Shown here: positions 1 to 10,300 of the stretch, piece by piece
Numbering within the stretch: the first letter of the stretch is position 1
How the letters are laid out: each line of letters opens with the position of its first letter
From: an uncultured Bifidobacterium sp.
GTDB taxonomy: Bacteria; Actinomycetota; Actinomycetes; Actinomycetales; Bifidobacteriaceae
Length of the DNA: 38,977 nt
Direction: 5' to 3'
Assembly (NCBI RefSeq): GCF_945269915.1
Contig: NZ_CALYOY010000021.1
Location: 1-38,977, forward strand
The notes under the pieces: generated by a model
What the model was told of the DNA's origin: nothing
The model's input: the letters and a program-made list of their open reading frames with translations, nothing else
The model's database searches: none
Position numbers and translations under genes: made by a program

Positions 1-258
1 GGCTGGACCGGTAGCCAGTTCGACGACCTGGTCAAACTCTGGAACAGGGAGTCGGGATGGCGCTGGAACGCCGAGAATCCCGGCTCAGGCGCCTATGGCA
101 TACCTCAAGCCCTGCCTGCCGACAAGATGGCATCTGCCGGAGCGAACTGGCACGATGATGCGGCCGTTCAGATTGACTGGGGCCTGTCCTATATCGCCGG
201 CAGCTACGGCAGCCCCAGCGGGGCCTGGCAGCATTCGGAACGATTCGGCTGGTACTGA
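1..258 (+). CDS. Rpf/transglycosylase-like cell-wall hydrolase, C-terminal part
   Basis: This is an open frame running in from the left edge, with 85 codons before TGA at 256-258; the start lies outside the window. The visible protein has a W-N-R-E-S-G-W-R-W-N-A-E-N-P motif followed by G-A-Y-G-I-P-Q-A and ends in a W-x-x-S-x-x-F-G-W-Y tail. That is the typical end of the lysozyme-like fold found in resuscitation-promoting factors and related secreted actinobacterial transglycosylases; the E of N-R-E-S is the expected catalytic acid. Such proteins cleave peptidoglycan outside the cell. The neighbours agree: in M. tuberculosis rpfB is followed directly by ksgA (rsmA) and ispE, as here. Upstream domains such as G5 or DUF348 cannot be checked because they are off the window. 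Confidence 0.8.
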   Translation, partial: GWTGSQFDDLVKLWNRESGWRWNAENPGSGAYGIPQALPADKMASAGANWHDDAAVQIDWGLSYIAGSYGSPSGAWQHSERFGWY

Positions 259-276
259 TGCCCCTGCCTGCCTTCG

Positions 277-1197
277 ATGTTTGCAACCACCATGACTGAC
301 TACACCACCGACAAGGACTCGGCCGGGATGGGACACCTCCTCGGGGCCGCGGACATCCGACGCATAGCCAACCAGGCCGGTATCCACCCCGCCAAGCGCC
401 TGGGGCAGAATTTCGTCATCGACCCGGGGACCGTCCGTCGAATCGTCCGCCTGGCCAAGGTAGGCGCCGGTGATTCCGTCCTGGAGGTCGGGCCCGGCCT
501 GGGTTCCCTGACCTTGGGCCTCTTGGAGGCCGGGGGCAGGGTTACAGCCGTCGAAATCGATCCAGGTCTGGCCGGCCGCCTGCCCGAGACCGTCGCCGAC
601 CTCATGCCCGGGGCTCAGGGACGCCTTACGGTCATCAACAAGGACGCCCTGACGCTGACCCCGGGCGACGAATCGGGGCTGGCCACCGCCGACGGCCTGA
701 CCCTGGTGGCCAACCTCCCCTACAACGTGGCGACCCCGATCATCCTGACCCTCCTGGAGCGCTTCCCCAACCTGGAAGGCTTTTTGGTCATGGTGCAGAA
801 GGAGGTGGCCGACCGCCTGGTGGCAGGCCCCGGCTCCAAGGTCTACGGTGCCCCCAGCCTGAAGCTGGCCTGGTACGGCAAGGCCGGGCAGGCAGGGCGG
901 ATTGGGCGCAATATCTTCTGGCCGGCCCCGAATGTGGATTCGGCCCTGGTCTCCTTCACCCGTGCAGCAGCTCCGGCCATGGACCCTGAGGCGACGGAAT
1001 CCGAACGGAAAGAGACCTTTGCCCTGGTGGATGCAGCCTTCGGCCAACGCCGCAAGACCCTGCATGCCGCCTTAAAGGGTCTGGTGCCCATGGAGGCCTT
1101 CAACCGGGCCGGCATCGACCCGACCAGACGCGGGGAGACCATGAGGGTGGAGGAGTTCGCCGCCCTGGCCCGGGCCTGCCGGAAGCTGGCAGGGTGA
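277..1197 (+). CDS. rsmA: 16S rRNA (adenine1518-N6/adenine1519-N6)-dimethyltransferase RsmA (KsgA)
   Basis: A 306-residue SAM-dependent enzyme that dimethylates two adjacent adenines in the 3' terminal hairpin of 16S rRNA during 30S maturation. Visible motifs are L-G-Q-N-F-V-I-D near residue 43, the SAM-binding E-V-G-P-G-L-G-S-L-T near 70, the acidic V-E-I-D after it, and the catalytic N-L-P-Y-N near 146. Length is normal for the family. The start is uncertain: ATG 277 gives the longest frame, but ATG 292 or ATG 328 (M-G-H-L-L-G-A-A-D-I) are plausible and none has a clear ribosome binding site. It lies 18 bases after the Rpf-like gene and overlaps ispE by four bases, so it is probably co-transcribed with ispE. 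Confidence 0.95.
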   Translation: MFATTMTDYTTDKDSAGMGHLLGAADIRRIANQAGIHPAKRLGQNFVIDPGTVRRIVRLAKVGAGDSVLEVGPGLGSLTLGLLEAGGRVTAVEIDPGLAGRLPETVADLMPGAQGRLTVINKDALTLTPGDESGLATADGLTLVANLPYNVATPIILTLLERFPNLEGFLVMVQKEVADRLVAGPGSKVYGAPSLKLAWYGKAGQAGRIGRNIFWPAPNVDSALVSFTRAAAPAMDPEATESERKETFALVDAAFGQRRKTLHAALKGLVPMEAFNRAGIDPTRRGETMRVEEFAALARACRKLAG

Positions 1198-2123
1198 CGG
1201 GGCAGGGCGATGCCGGCCATACCGCCGGCAGGAGCATCAGTCTGGACTGCCCAGCCAAGATCAACCTGAGATTGAAGGTGGGGCCCAGCCACGAAGAATG
1301 GGGCGGCCGCCATCGCCTGGATACGATCTACAGCGCCATCAGCCTCTATGACACGGTGGACCTGACCCTGGAAGAACCCGGATCGGGCTTGAGACTGACC
1401 ATGGAGGGCAACCACCTTGGCGACCTGGGCGACCCCCAAGCCGACCCCCAGGCCAACCTGGCCATCAAGGCGCTCCTGGCCCTGGCCGAGACCGCAGGAC
1501 ACCAGCCGGATGTCTCCATCCATATCATCAAACGCATACCGGTCGGCGCCGGGCTGGCCGGGGGGTCGACCGATGCCGCCGGCACCCTGCTGGGCCTGAA
1601 CCGCCTGTGGGGGTTGGACCTGCCCCTGGAAGCCCTGGAGCGGATCGCGGCCGGCCTGGGTGCCGACCTTCCCTTCTGCCTGCATGGTGGCATCTGCGAG
1701 GGGTCGGCCTTCGGACAGATGCTGGTCCCCCTGAATGCCCATGATGCGCGAACCGATCAGCTGACCAGGGCAGGTCTTACCGGGCATCTGCTGGTTGGTG
1801 CCTACGAGAAGGAACTCAGCACGGCCCGGGTCTACGAGACCTTCGACCAGGTGGGACCTGGCCACGCCGACCTGAATGACCTGGAGCTGGCCGCCTGCAC
1901 CCTCCACCCCCGCTCGGGCCTGGCCCTCGACCTGGCCCGCAGCATCGGAGCCGGACCGACCTTCATTTCCGGATCCGGTCCATCGGTGGTGGCCATGGTT
2001 CCCGAAACGGCCAGGATGGAGACCCTGAAGACGGCCTGGATGCGGGAGGGGGCCGTGGATCGGATCATCGAAGCCGACTCGCCGGTCAGGCCCCTGGTGA
2101 AGCCGCTAAGCGTCACCCATTGA
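1194..2123 (+). CDS. ispE: 4-diphosphocytidyl-2-C-methyl-D-erythritol kinase IspE
   Basis: A GHMP-family kinase that phosphorylates CDP-methylerythritol in the MEP pathway of isoprenoid synthesis, which feeds undecaprenyl carriers for the cell wall. 309 residues. Motifs are P-A-K-I-N-L-R-L near residue 20, the glycine-rich ATP loop P-V-G-A-G-L-A-G-G-S-T-D-A-A near 115, and G-S-G-P-S-V-V near 260. It starts with GTG at 1194, whose last two bases form the start of the rsmA TGA stop, a four-base overlap that implies translational coupling. The rsmA-ispE pair is a conserved actinobacterial arrangement. Confidence 0.95.
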   Translation: MTGQGDAGHTAGRSISLDCPAKINLRLKVGPSHEEWGGRHRLDTIYSAISLYDTVDLTLEEPGSGLRLTMEGNHLGDLGDPQADPQANLAIKALLALAETAGHQPDVSIHIIKRIPVGAGLAGGSTDAAGTLLGLNRLWGLDLPLEALERIAAGLGADLPFCLHGGICEGSAFGQMLVPLNAHDARTDQLTRAGLTGHLLVGAYEKELSTARVYETFDQVGPGHADLNDLELAACTLHPRSGLALDLARSIGAGPTFISGSGPSVVAMVPETARMETLKTAWMREGAVDRIIEADSPVRPLVKPLSVTH

Positions 2124-2162
2124 CGGTAGAGTGTTGAGCAGGAAATTTGCGGAAGGTGGACC

Positions 2163-2774
2163 ATGACGAATCCCGAACCACTAGATGAACGTGCGGCTCG
2201 CCGACAGTTCGTACGACGCAGGCAGAAAATGGTGTTCACCATCGCCGTCTGCGCCCTGGTGGTCATCCTGATCATCGCCAGCCTGGTCATCTTCGGCACC
2301 ATGGGCCGCTTCGCCAAGGCGGATAAGGTCGTCAAGCCCAACTATGGGGTCAGCCTGCCCTGCCCGCCCAAGGATTCCAAACTGGTCAACCACCCCGATA
2401 TCCGTGTCCGGGTGCTGAACGGAACCAGCAAGTCCGGCCTGGGCGGCGCCGTGGCTGCAGCCCTGCTCAACCGTGGTTTCAATATGCAGGGGGTTGGGGA
2501 CTACCCCAACAAGACCGAAATGGCCAGGACCCAAATCCGTTTCGGTGCCCAGGGCATCGACCGCGGCTATACGGTCGCCACCCAGTTCAACGACGCCACC
2601 ATGATCATGGACGACCGGGGCGATGACCTGGTCGATGTGGTCATCGGGGCCACCTTCAACGACTTGAATGATGAGGACAAGACCTCCACGGTCGGCAAGG
2701 ACATCAAGGGCATCAAGGGATGCGTCGCCGACCCGGCCAGCATGAAGAACCTGCCCAAGGCCCCCAAGGCCTAG
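2163..2774 (+). CDS. LytR C-terminal (LytR_C) domain membrane protein
   Basis: A 203-residue protein with a basic, cytoplasmic N-terminus (A-A-R-R-Q-F-V-R-R-R-Q-K), one transmembrane segment at about residues 22-47, then an exported part. Residues about 77-160 (V-R-V-L-N-G-T-S-K-S-G-L, and later I-R-F-G-A-Q-G) match the LytR_C domain found alone, or at the end of LytR-CpsA-Psr enzymes that attach glycopolymers to peptidoglycan. The catalytic LCP domain is absent, so it is not itself a ligase, and its precise role is unknown. It has a GGAAGG Shine-Dalgarno just before ATG 2163. It follows ispE by 39 bases and may be in the same transcript. Confidence 0.85.
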   Translation: MTNPEPLDERAARRQFVRRRQKMVFTIAVCALVVILIIASLVIFGTMGRFAKADKVVKPNYGVSLPCPPKDSKLVNHPDIRVRVLNGTSKSGLGGAVAAALLNRGFNMQGVGDYPNKTEMARTQIRFGAQGIDRGYTVATQFNDATMIMDDRGDDLVDVVIGATFNDLNDEDKTSTVGKDIKGIKGCVADPASMKNLPKAPKA

Positions 2775-2777
2775 AGA

Positions 2778-2796
2778 TCCGGGCCCACCTCCCGGA
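2778..2796. terminator. Weak hairpin between convergent genes
   Basis: A six-base-pair inverted repeat (TCCGGG and CCCGGA) with a seven-base loop lies in the 35-base gap between the LytR_C gene and the convergent pcnA. There is no T-run on either side. It could help end transcription in both directions, but the stem is short. Confidence 0.3.
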
Positions 2797-2809
2797 ACCT
2801 GAGCTGGTT

Positions 2810-4246
2810 CTAGGCTTCGGTCCCTTCCCGGGCCCACCATCGCTTCAGTTCCTCCACGGCCTGATCCTGATCGACCGGCCCCTGATCCAGACGATAGTCC
2901 AGCATGTGCCGGTAGGCCTTGCCAACCATGGGCCCGGGCTTGAGACCCAGGATCTCCATGATCCGCCTGCCGTCCAGGTCGGGTCGAATGGCATCCAGGT
3001 CCTCCTGCTCGCGCAGCTGGCGCACCCGTTCCTCCAACTCGTCCATGGCGGCCGAGAAGACCTGGGACTTGCGCTTGTTCCTTGTGGTGGCATCGGCCCT
3101 GGTCAGACGGTTCAGCCGCTCGAACAGCGGGCCGGTCTCCTTGGCATAGCGCCGGACGGCCGCGTCCGTCCACCGCTCATCCACATACCCGTGGAAGCGC
3201 AGGTGCATGCCGATCAGGTCGCAGACGTCGTCAATCAGATGATGGTCGAACCGCAGGGACCTGAGCCGTTTACGGGCCATCCGGGCGCCGACCGCATCAT
3301 GGTGGTGGAAGCTCACCTTGCCGCCGGGCTCGAAACGTCTGGTCTTGGGCTTGCCGATATCGTGCAGGAGGGCGGCCAGACGCAGGGTAAGGTCCGGTGC
3401 CGGCACGGGGCCGTCCGGGCCGGTCTCCAGGGCGATGGCCCGGTCCACAACCATCAGGGTGTGCTCGAAGACGTCCTTGTGGCGGTGATGCTCGTCAATC
3501 TCCAGCTGCAGGGCAGGAATCTCGGGCAGGACGATGTCGGCCAGACCCGACTGGACCAGGGCCTCGATCCCCTTTGTGGGGTGGGCGCTGAGCATGAGTT
3601 TGGTCAGCTCGTCACGGACCCGCTCAGCTGAAACGATGCCGACCCTGTCGGTCATCTCCGTAATGGCCTCGGCCGTCTCCGGGGCGATCCTGAAGCCCAG
3701 CTGGGCCACGAAGCGGACGGCCCGCATCATTCTCAGGGGGTCATCATCAAAGGACTGTCTTGGGTCCACCGGGGTACGCAGCACCTGCTTGGCCAGGTCG
3801 TTGACGCCTCGGTAGGGGTCGACGAAGACCAGGTCGGGCACCCGCAGGGCCATGGCGTTGATCGTGAAGTCCCTCCGGGAGAGGTCCCCCTCCAGGCTGT
3901 CGCCGTAATCCACCTCGGGCTTGCGTGAATCAGGATCGTAAGTGTCCCTGCGGTACGTAGTCACCTCGACCCTGACCTCGGTTCCGTCCGGGCGGCGACG
4001 CACGGCCCCCAGGGTGCCGAACCTGCGGCCCATGTCCCAGAATCCGGAACCCCACTTGTGCAGAATCGGTTCAAACTCCTCGGGCCGGGCCGAGGTGCAG
4101 AAATCCAGGTCATGTGACGGTCGATGCAGGAGCAGGTCGCGGACGGGCCCCCCCACCAAGGCCAGCTCAAATCCCTGATCGGCAAACAGTTGTCCGAGTT
4201 CGATAGCCTCGGGCCAGACTTGGAAATCCACGCTCACCCTTTCCAT
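2810..4246 (-). CDS. pcnA: CCA tRNA nucleotidyltransferase / poly(A)-polymerase family protein
   Basis: A 478-residue nucleotidyltransferase expected to build or repair the 3' CCA end of tRNAs. The polymerase head has V-G-G-P-V-R-D at residues 31-37 and the metal-binding D-L-D at 46-48. The RNA-binding neck includes R-R-D-F-T-I-N-A-M-A, and a later HD domain shows L-L-H-D-I-G-K-P near residue 295. This domain order matches the actinobacterial PcnA/CCA enzyme. Divergent orientation from the NUDIX gene copies the Rv3907c/Rv3908 arrangement of M. tuberculosis. The start is not certain: ATG 4246 has a poor ribosome binding site, whereas GTG 4231 (residue 6) sits a normal distance after GGAAAGG. 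Confidence 0.93.
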   Translation of the reverse strand: MERVSVDFQVWPEAIELGQLFADQGFELALVGGPVRDLLLHRPSHDLDFCTSARPEEFEPILHKWGSGFWDMGRRFGTLGAVRRRPDGTEVRVEVTTYRRDTYDPDSRKPEVDYGDSLEGDLSRRDFTINAMALRVPDLVFVDPYRGVNDLAKQVLRTPVDPRQSFDDDPLRMMRAVRFVAQLGFRIAPETAEAITEMTDRVGIVSAERVRDELTKLMLSAHPTKGIEALVQSGLADIVLPEIPALQLEIDEHHRHKDVFEHTLMVVDRAIALETGPDGPVPAPDLTLRLAALLHDIGKPKTRRFEPGGKVSFHHHDAVGARMARKRLRSLRFDHHLIDDVCDLIGMHLRFHGYVDERWTDAAVRRYAKETGPLFERLNRLTRADATTRNKRKSQVFSAAMDELEERVRQLREQEDLDAIRPDLDGRRIMEILGLKPGPMVGKAYRHMLDYRLDQGPVDQDQAVEELKRWWAREGTEA

Positions 4247-4313
4247 ATGGAGTTCATGCGCCTACCAGCTTACCGTTACCCCACCTGCACATTAACCTAC
4301 GTAAAGTGGAATT

Positions 4314-5030
4314 ATGATTACGCCCGCAGACCTTGCGCGCATGCTGTCGCACCGCGCCGATTCTGCGGACGGCCATGCCCGCAGACCAGGCGCGGAAGGG
4401 CTCGGGGACGATCCTGAGTCCACCCTCCTGTATTCGATCGGCGAAACCCTGGACCCCCTCATACGTGGGCGCCACCTGGCCCGGGAAGACCATGAACCGG
4501 ACGATTCCGCGGAGGGCGCACCCACACCCGCCCTGATGCCCCGCCACAAGAGCGCGGGCAAACCGATCACCTTCGCCTCCCTGGATGCCCAGGAACTGCC
4601 CGTGGTCAGGGAGTATTCGGCGGGTGGCCTGATCTTCGACTCCAGGGAACGGGTGGCCATCATCGCCCGCCATTCCCGATCGGGCCACCTGGAATGGTGC
4701 CTGCCCAAGGGGCACATCGAAAGGGGGGAGACCCCGGAGGAGACCGCGGTTCGCGAAGTGCACGAAGAGACCGGGATCCTGGGGCAGGTGACCGATTCGA
4801 TCGCCACGATAGACTATTGGTTCACCGGGACCAACCAACGGGTCCACAAGTTGGTGCATCATTTCGTCCTGCAGATGATCGGCGGAACCCTGAGCGTGGA
4901 AGGCGACCCCGACCATGAGGCTGAAGACGCCATCTGGGTGGACTTCTCGGATCTGGCCTCGGTGCTGAGTTACCCCAACGAGCGGAAAATCGCCTGGCTG
5001 TACGCAAGGAAGTACAAGAAAGAGATATGA
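4314..5030 (+). CDS. NUDIX hydrolase (MutT4-like)
   Basis: A 238-residue protein with a complete Nudix box at about residues 133-155: G-H-I-E-R-G-E, seven residues, then R-E-V-H-E-E-T-G-I, which carries the metal-binding glutamates. It should hydrolyse a nucleoside diphosphate linked to another group; the substrate cannot be read from the sequence. The first 95 or so residues are polar and not recognised. The position, divergent from pcnA and overlapping the DUF6049 gene by four bases, matches mutT4 of M. tuberculosis (Rv3908). The ATG follows a weak AAGTGGA ribosome binding site. Confidence 0.88.
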   Translation: MITPADLARMLSHRADSADGHARRPGAEGLGDDPESTLLYSIGETLDPLIRGRHLAREDHEPDDSAEGAPTPALMPRHKSAGKPITFASLDAQELPVVREYSAGGLIFDSRERVAIIARHSRSGHLEWCLPKGHIERGETPEETAVREVHEETGILGQVTDSIATIDYWFTGTNQRVHKLVHHFVLQMIGGTLSVEGDPDHEAEDAIWVDFSDLASVLSYPNERKIAWLYARKYKKEI

Positions 5031-7330
5031 CCGAGAGCCCACTGCGCCCTGGGCGGCGCACACCCCAGTCGACCCGTACCCGCCAGCGGTGGACGAGACG
5101 GGTGGGTTCCTGGATTACGACCTTGGGGACATTCCTCCTCGCCCTGGCTCTGACCCTGGGCATGGCCCTGCCGACTGCCGTGGCCGCCCAGGACGATGAA
5201 CACCAGCACCAGGCCCAGATCAGTCTCAAATCATCGACCCCGGTCGTCACCGACAGGTCCGGGTACACCCTCAGGGTGACCGTGACCAACACGGAGAGCC
5301 AGGAGCTGCGGGATTCCACCCTTTCGGTCGGAACCAACGCCTTCTACTCATTCAGTTCCCGGACCGACATGCAGTCCTGGTCCGAGGGCCGGACCCGCAT
5401 CCCCACCCCGGACGACTTGGACAGCAGGCATCTGGATTCCATCAAGCCCGGCCAGAGCGCCGACGTCACCGTCGCCGCCGCCGCCGACAACACGGCCCTG
5501 AAAAAGATGGTGACCTGGGGCCCCAAGCCCGTCCGCCTCACCCTGACCGGCAAGGACAATCAGGTCCTTGCGGAGACCTGGACCTTCCTGACCAGGACCT
5601 GGGATGGCCTGCCCAACGCCGGGACCCCGGCCATGTCGATGACCATGGTCCTCCCCCTGACCACCACAGGCTGGACGGTGGAGGAAAAGAGCATGACGGC
5701 CCTGATGACCCAGACCGATGAGGCCGTGGCCGAGTCCGCCAAAAATGGTGGGAATTCCGCCTCCCCGCCCGCCACCAAGACCCCGGATGAACAGGACCAA
5801 ACCGCCACTGCGGCCAACGAGGGAAAGGTGATCACCCTCAGCCGCCAGGCCACCAAGACCCAGGATGCCCAGAGGCAGCTCCTGACCAGGCATTCGGCCC
5901 TACAGGTCCTGGCCGACCCGACCTATCTGACGGCCTTCAACGAACATCCCCGAGTCAACGGTCTCATCCAACCGGCCGATTTCGATATCAGCACCTACGC
6001 CGGGCAGGACCCCAACCGGTACATCCAGGCCGGCATCGCCCCGGAATCATGGAGCACCAAGGCCGGCACCGACCTCTATGCCAGGACCTTCCCTGACCAG
6101 GGCAAGGTGGAGACCGACCGTGCCTACGCCTGGCAGGGTCGGCAGGAATGGTCCATGGACTCCGTCACCGAGGCCCGCAAGGCCGGGTACACCCACGTCA
6201 TCGCCCCCCGTGGATTCGAAGCGGGTGCGGGGGCCTCGGCCCACACCGGCAAGTTCACGGTCAACACCCAGGCCGGCCAGGTCACCATACTCTCGGCCCA
6301 GCGGGAACTGAGCAACCTGGCCCAAGGCAACCCGACCTCCACCAAGGCCACGGGCGAACAGACGCAGGCCGGCCAGGTCGCCCGGTTCATGGCCCAGAGC
6401 GCCTTCTACCAGATGGAACAGCCCTACGACCAGAGGGACCTGATGGTCTGCTTCGACACCGACCAGGACTCCCAGCAGGTTGAACAGATCATGGCCGGCC
6501 TGGAGCATGCCCCCTGGATCTCCCTGGGCTCACTGGACTCACTCGACAAGGCCGCCGATTACAGCCTCGGCCCCTCCCGGCTCCAGGAGAACCGGGAATC
6601 GGACAGCAAGCAGAACTCCGGTACCGTCGGCACCTTGGATTCGCTGACGAACAGCCGCCAGGACATCACCCGCTTCTCGAACGCCATCCTGGCCGCCCCA
6701 TCATCCTCACAGCCCACGGCCAGTGCCACCACCGGGAAGTCAGACAGTCAGGCGTTGGCGCGACAGGATGCGGATACGACCGCCCGCCAATCCAAGGATC
6801 CCACCAACTGGCTCCAGCGGATCACCAAGGCCCACGACTGCCTGGCCCTGCACGCCCTGGGCGGCACCAAGTCCGCGCCGGCCCTGGCCGACCAGGCCCG
6901 GGCCGTATCGGACCGGCTTCTGGACGGAATCCGCATCACCCCCAGTGAGTCCCTGACCGTGGTGAGCGAAACGGCCTCCATGCCGGTCACGGTCAGCAAC
7001 AACCACCCCTATCCGGTCTATGCCCGGGTCAGCGCCAAGACGGACTCCATGGAGATCGTCACCTCCCGCACGGCCGACACCATCATCCCCGCCCGCTCCG
7101 AGGCCCAGGTCACCTTCAAGGTCAGGGTGGCCACGGCAGGTCAGGCCAACGTCGACATCACCCTGATCGACCGCAACGGCAAACCATTCGGCCAGACACG
7201 CAGGGCACGCATCACCAGCAACCTCCGCCTGAGCGACATGAGCGGCCTCATCATCGTGGTCATCGCCGTCCTGCTCGGCATGGTGGGGCTCTGGCGGCAG
7301 TTCCACCGCAAGAAGGATCCAGACGAATGA
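5027..7330 (+). CDS. DUF6049 family secreted, membrane-anchored protein
   Basis: A 767-residue protein of unknown biochemical function, equivalent in position to Rv3909 of M. tuberculosis. Residues 17-29 are basic, residues 30-48 are hydrophobic and A-V-A-A at 51-54 is a likely signal-peptidase site. The rest is extracytoplasmic, and a single transmembrane helix near residues 738-756 is followed by a short charged tail (R-Q-F-H-R-K-K). The middle is rich in T, S, Q and A, and includes a probable low-complexity linker around residues 235-265. The gene overlaps the NUDIX gene upstream and murJ downstream by four bases each. This tight coupling suggests it works with MurJ in envelope assembly, but that is inference. 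Confidence 0.85.
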   Translation: MTESPLRPGRRTPQSTRTRQRWTRRVGSWITTLGTFLLALALTLGMALPTAVAAQDDEHQHQAQISLKSSTPVVTDRSGYTLRVTVTNTESQELRDSTLSVGTNAFYSFSSRTDMQSWSEGRTRIPTPDDLDSRHLDSIKPGQSADVTVAAAADNTALKKMVTWGPKPVRLTLTGKDNQVLAETWTFLTRTWDGLPNAGTPAMSMTMVLPLTTTGWTVEEKSMTALMTQTDEAVAESAKNGGNSASPPATKTPDEQDQTATAANEGKVITLSRQATKTQDAQRQLLTRHSALQVLADPTYLTAFNEHPRVNGLIQPADFDISTYAGQDPNRYIQAGIAPESWSTKAGTDLYARTFPDQGKVETDRAYAWQGRQEWSMDSVTEARKAGYTHVIAPRGFEAGAGASAHTGKFTVNTQAGQVTILSAQRELSNLAQGNPTSTKATGEQTQAGQVARFMAQSAFYQMEQPYDQRDLMVCFDTDQDSQQVEQIMAGLEHAPWISLGSLDSLDKAADYSLGPSRLQENRESDSKQNSGTVGTLDSLTNSRQDITRFSNAILAAPSSSQPTASATTGKSDSQALARQDADTTARQSKDPTNWLQRITKAHDCLALHALGGTKSAPALADQARAVSDRLLDGIRITPSESLTVVSETASMPVTVSNNHPYPVYARVSAKTDSMEIVTSRTADTIIPARSEAQVTFKVRVATAGQANVDITLIDRNGKPFGQTRRARITSNLRLSDMSGLIIVVIAVLLGMVGLWRQFHRKKDPDE

Positions 7331-10300
7331 GCTCCGTGGGCCGCAATTCAGTCATCATGGCCTCCGGTACCGCGGCCTCCCGCATCACCGGACAGATCCG
7401 CACCATCCTCCTGGCCGCGGCCATCGGCACCACAGGCATCGCCGCGGATGCCTACCAGACCGGGGCCATGATCCCCCAGGTCATGTTCACCCTGATCTCC
7501 GGGGGCATCTTCAACGCGGTCCTGGTGCCCCAGATCGTCCGGACCCTGAAGGAAAAGGACGCCGCCGACCGCCTCAACAAGCTGATCACGGTCTCCATGG
7601 TCCTCCTTGCCGGACTGACCCTGATCCTGATGCTGGCCACCCCGGTCCTGACATCCATCTATCTGAACTCCAAGTGGAACCCGGCCCAGAGGGCCCTGGC
7701 CAACTCCTTCACGCTCTGGTGCATGCCCCAGGTCTTCTTCTACGGGCTCTATACGGTCCTGGGGCAGATCCTGGCGGCCAAGGGCCGGTTCACGGCCTAT
7801 GCCTGGAGTTCGGTCGGCGCCAACCTGATCAGCTGCCTGGGCTTCCTGGCATTCATCCTCCTCTTCGGCAATGCCCAGAAACAGCCCGTCACCTTCTGGG
7901 ATGACGGCAAGGTGGCCCTGACCGCCGGCGCATGGAGCCTTGGCGTGGCCTTCCAGGCGCTGATCCTCTTCATCCCCCTGGTCATGAGCGGGTTCCGTTA
8001 CCGGCCGCGGTGGGGCCTGCGGGGGATGGGCCTGCGGTCGATGGGATCGGTGGCGGCCTGGAGCCTGGGTGTCGTCATCATCGACCAGCTGGCCAACGTG
8101 GTCAACGCCAGGATCACCAACGGCGCCCCCCTGGAGGGAAACCCCTTCGACATAGCCGGCAACGGGTCCTATCAGAACGCCTACACCCTCTTCATCCTGC
8201 CCTATTCCCTGATCGCCGTTTCGGTCAGCACGGCCATCTTCCCCCGCCTTTCCAAGTCGATCTCGGACGGACGCATCGACGACGCCCGGGAGGAGCTCAG
8301 CCAGGCCCTGCGCAACGTCGGCCTGATGATGTTCTTCTTCAGCACGGTCATGCTGGCCATCCCCGTCCCCATCACCCGGGCCCTCCTGCCCTCGGTCGGC
8401 ATCCACGAGGCCGTCCTGATCTCAGGCCCCTTGCTGGGGCTTTCCCTGGGCCTGGTGGCCATGAGCGCCTTCCTGCTCATCCAGCGCACCTTCTATGCCT
8501 TCGAAGACGGGCGCCACCCATTCATCTTCGCGGCCGTCTCCAACATGATCCAGGTCATCCTGGTTCTGGTGGCCATCCGCTTCTCGCCCCCGCGCTACTG
8601 GACGGCCCTGGTGGGGGCGACGCTGGCCCTGAGCAACATCCTCAGCTTCCCCGTCCTGGCCAGGATGCTGCGCAGACCCTTCCATGGCCATCTGGACGGC
8701 CGCCGGATCCTGACCACCTACGCCAAGGCCCTCCTGGCCTCCCTCCTGGCCCTGGCCGCCGCCCTCCTCCTCAAGACGCCCGTAACCCATCTGGTCGGAG
8801 CCTGGGTCCAGGGACGTCAGGGGCATATGAGCTGGGTCCAGTCCGTCCTGATCTGCATCATCATCACCCTGGTGGTGGGCCTGGTCTACTCGTGCGTTCT
8901 CATTGCCCTGAAGACCACCGAATTCACCCGACTCCTGACCACTCTGGTTGCCAGACTGGGCAGGTCGACCGCCCACCCGGTCCAGAGCCTCGATGACCTG
9001 GCGGAGCAATCCTCCCACCGTACCGGCAAGTCGGCCAGGCTGGTCCGGTCCTCATCACCGGACTCCACCGAGGCCGGGCTGGAGGCCGCCATGGAGAACC
9101 TCGAGGAGGAAGATGCCCTTCCGTCAGATGGAGAAACCGCGACAGGTGACCTGGAAGAGCCTACACACAGCCGGGAGCCGGTTAGAATTGTTCCCGTGGA
9201 CACCCCACAGAAGAGGGTTCCAGAGTTGCAGACCGGCAATTCCGGGGGTGCCCCACCCGTTGACCTTGGCGCCGCCCCACGGGAGCGGCGCTCCACCCTT
9301 CATGAGAGTTCTGAAGCCATGAAACCGCATATCGGAGATACCGTTCTCGCCAGATACACCCTGGTCACCATTCTTCGTCGAGCCTCAGGACTGAGTGCCT
9401 GGCGCGCCCACGACAAAGCGCTGGACAGGGACTGCCAACTCTTCATCGTCAACGATTCCTCCTCCACCGATCTGATCAACACAACCGCATCAGGTCTGGC
9501 CTTGAGGAAGGACCGGCGCTTCACCCCGGTATACCAGCTCCATACCAGGGACGGGATCTCCCTGATCGTCACCGCACCCGATGCCGGCATGGCTCTCCGG
9601 GACTACATGCAGGGACCGGCCGCCGAGACCCTGAGCCACAAGGCCATGCGGACCATCCTGGGAGAGGCCACCGAGTCCATGCGGGCTCTGGGCAAGATGG
9701 GGTTGACCGATTACACCGTTTCAACCACAACCATTCGGCTCTCCCCGTCCTCGGTCATCCTGGCAGACGCTCCGATCGGCCCCATGATTGCGGATTCCCC
9801 CAGGTCCAAGAGCGGGCAGGACCTGACAAGGGAGGAGCTGACCATCCGGCAACTGGCTGCCGTCCTGTATGCCATGCTGACCGGCCACCCGGACCATTCG
9901 GGTGATGACTACAATCTTGATTCCCTGCCCAAGGACACCCCCGAAGAGTTCAGAATCATCTGCGAGCGCGGCCTGGGCATCAGCCAGGCCGAGGGTGTAC
10001 ACCCGATCCCCCTGGTCACCCTGGCCGAGCTGTCAGCCCTGCTCAGCCCCTGGGCACCGCCGGAGGAGCTGACCGACACCGACCTGATCTGGCCCGATCT
10101 GGATGGCCGCGCCTCAATCGAAACGGTCCCCCTCCGCCAGGCCGATTCTGCCTACGTGCTCCCACTTCCCAATGAACTGACGGGCACCGACATGCCCGCC
10201 GCCCGGACCATGACCCAGGATGAGCCGCACTGGGAGGCCAATCAGCTCCTCTTCCCCGGGCGCAGCGAAATCGAGATGATCAATCCGGAGGACACCAACA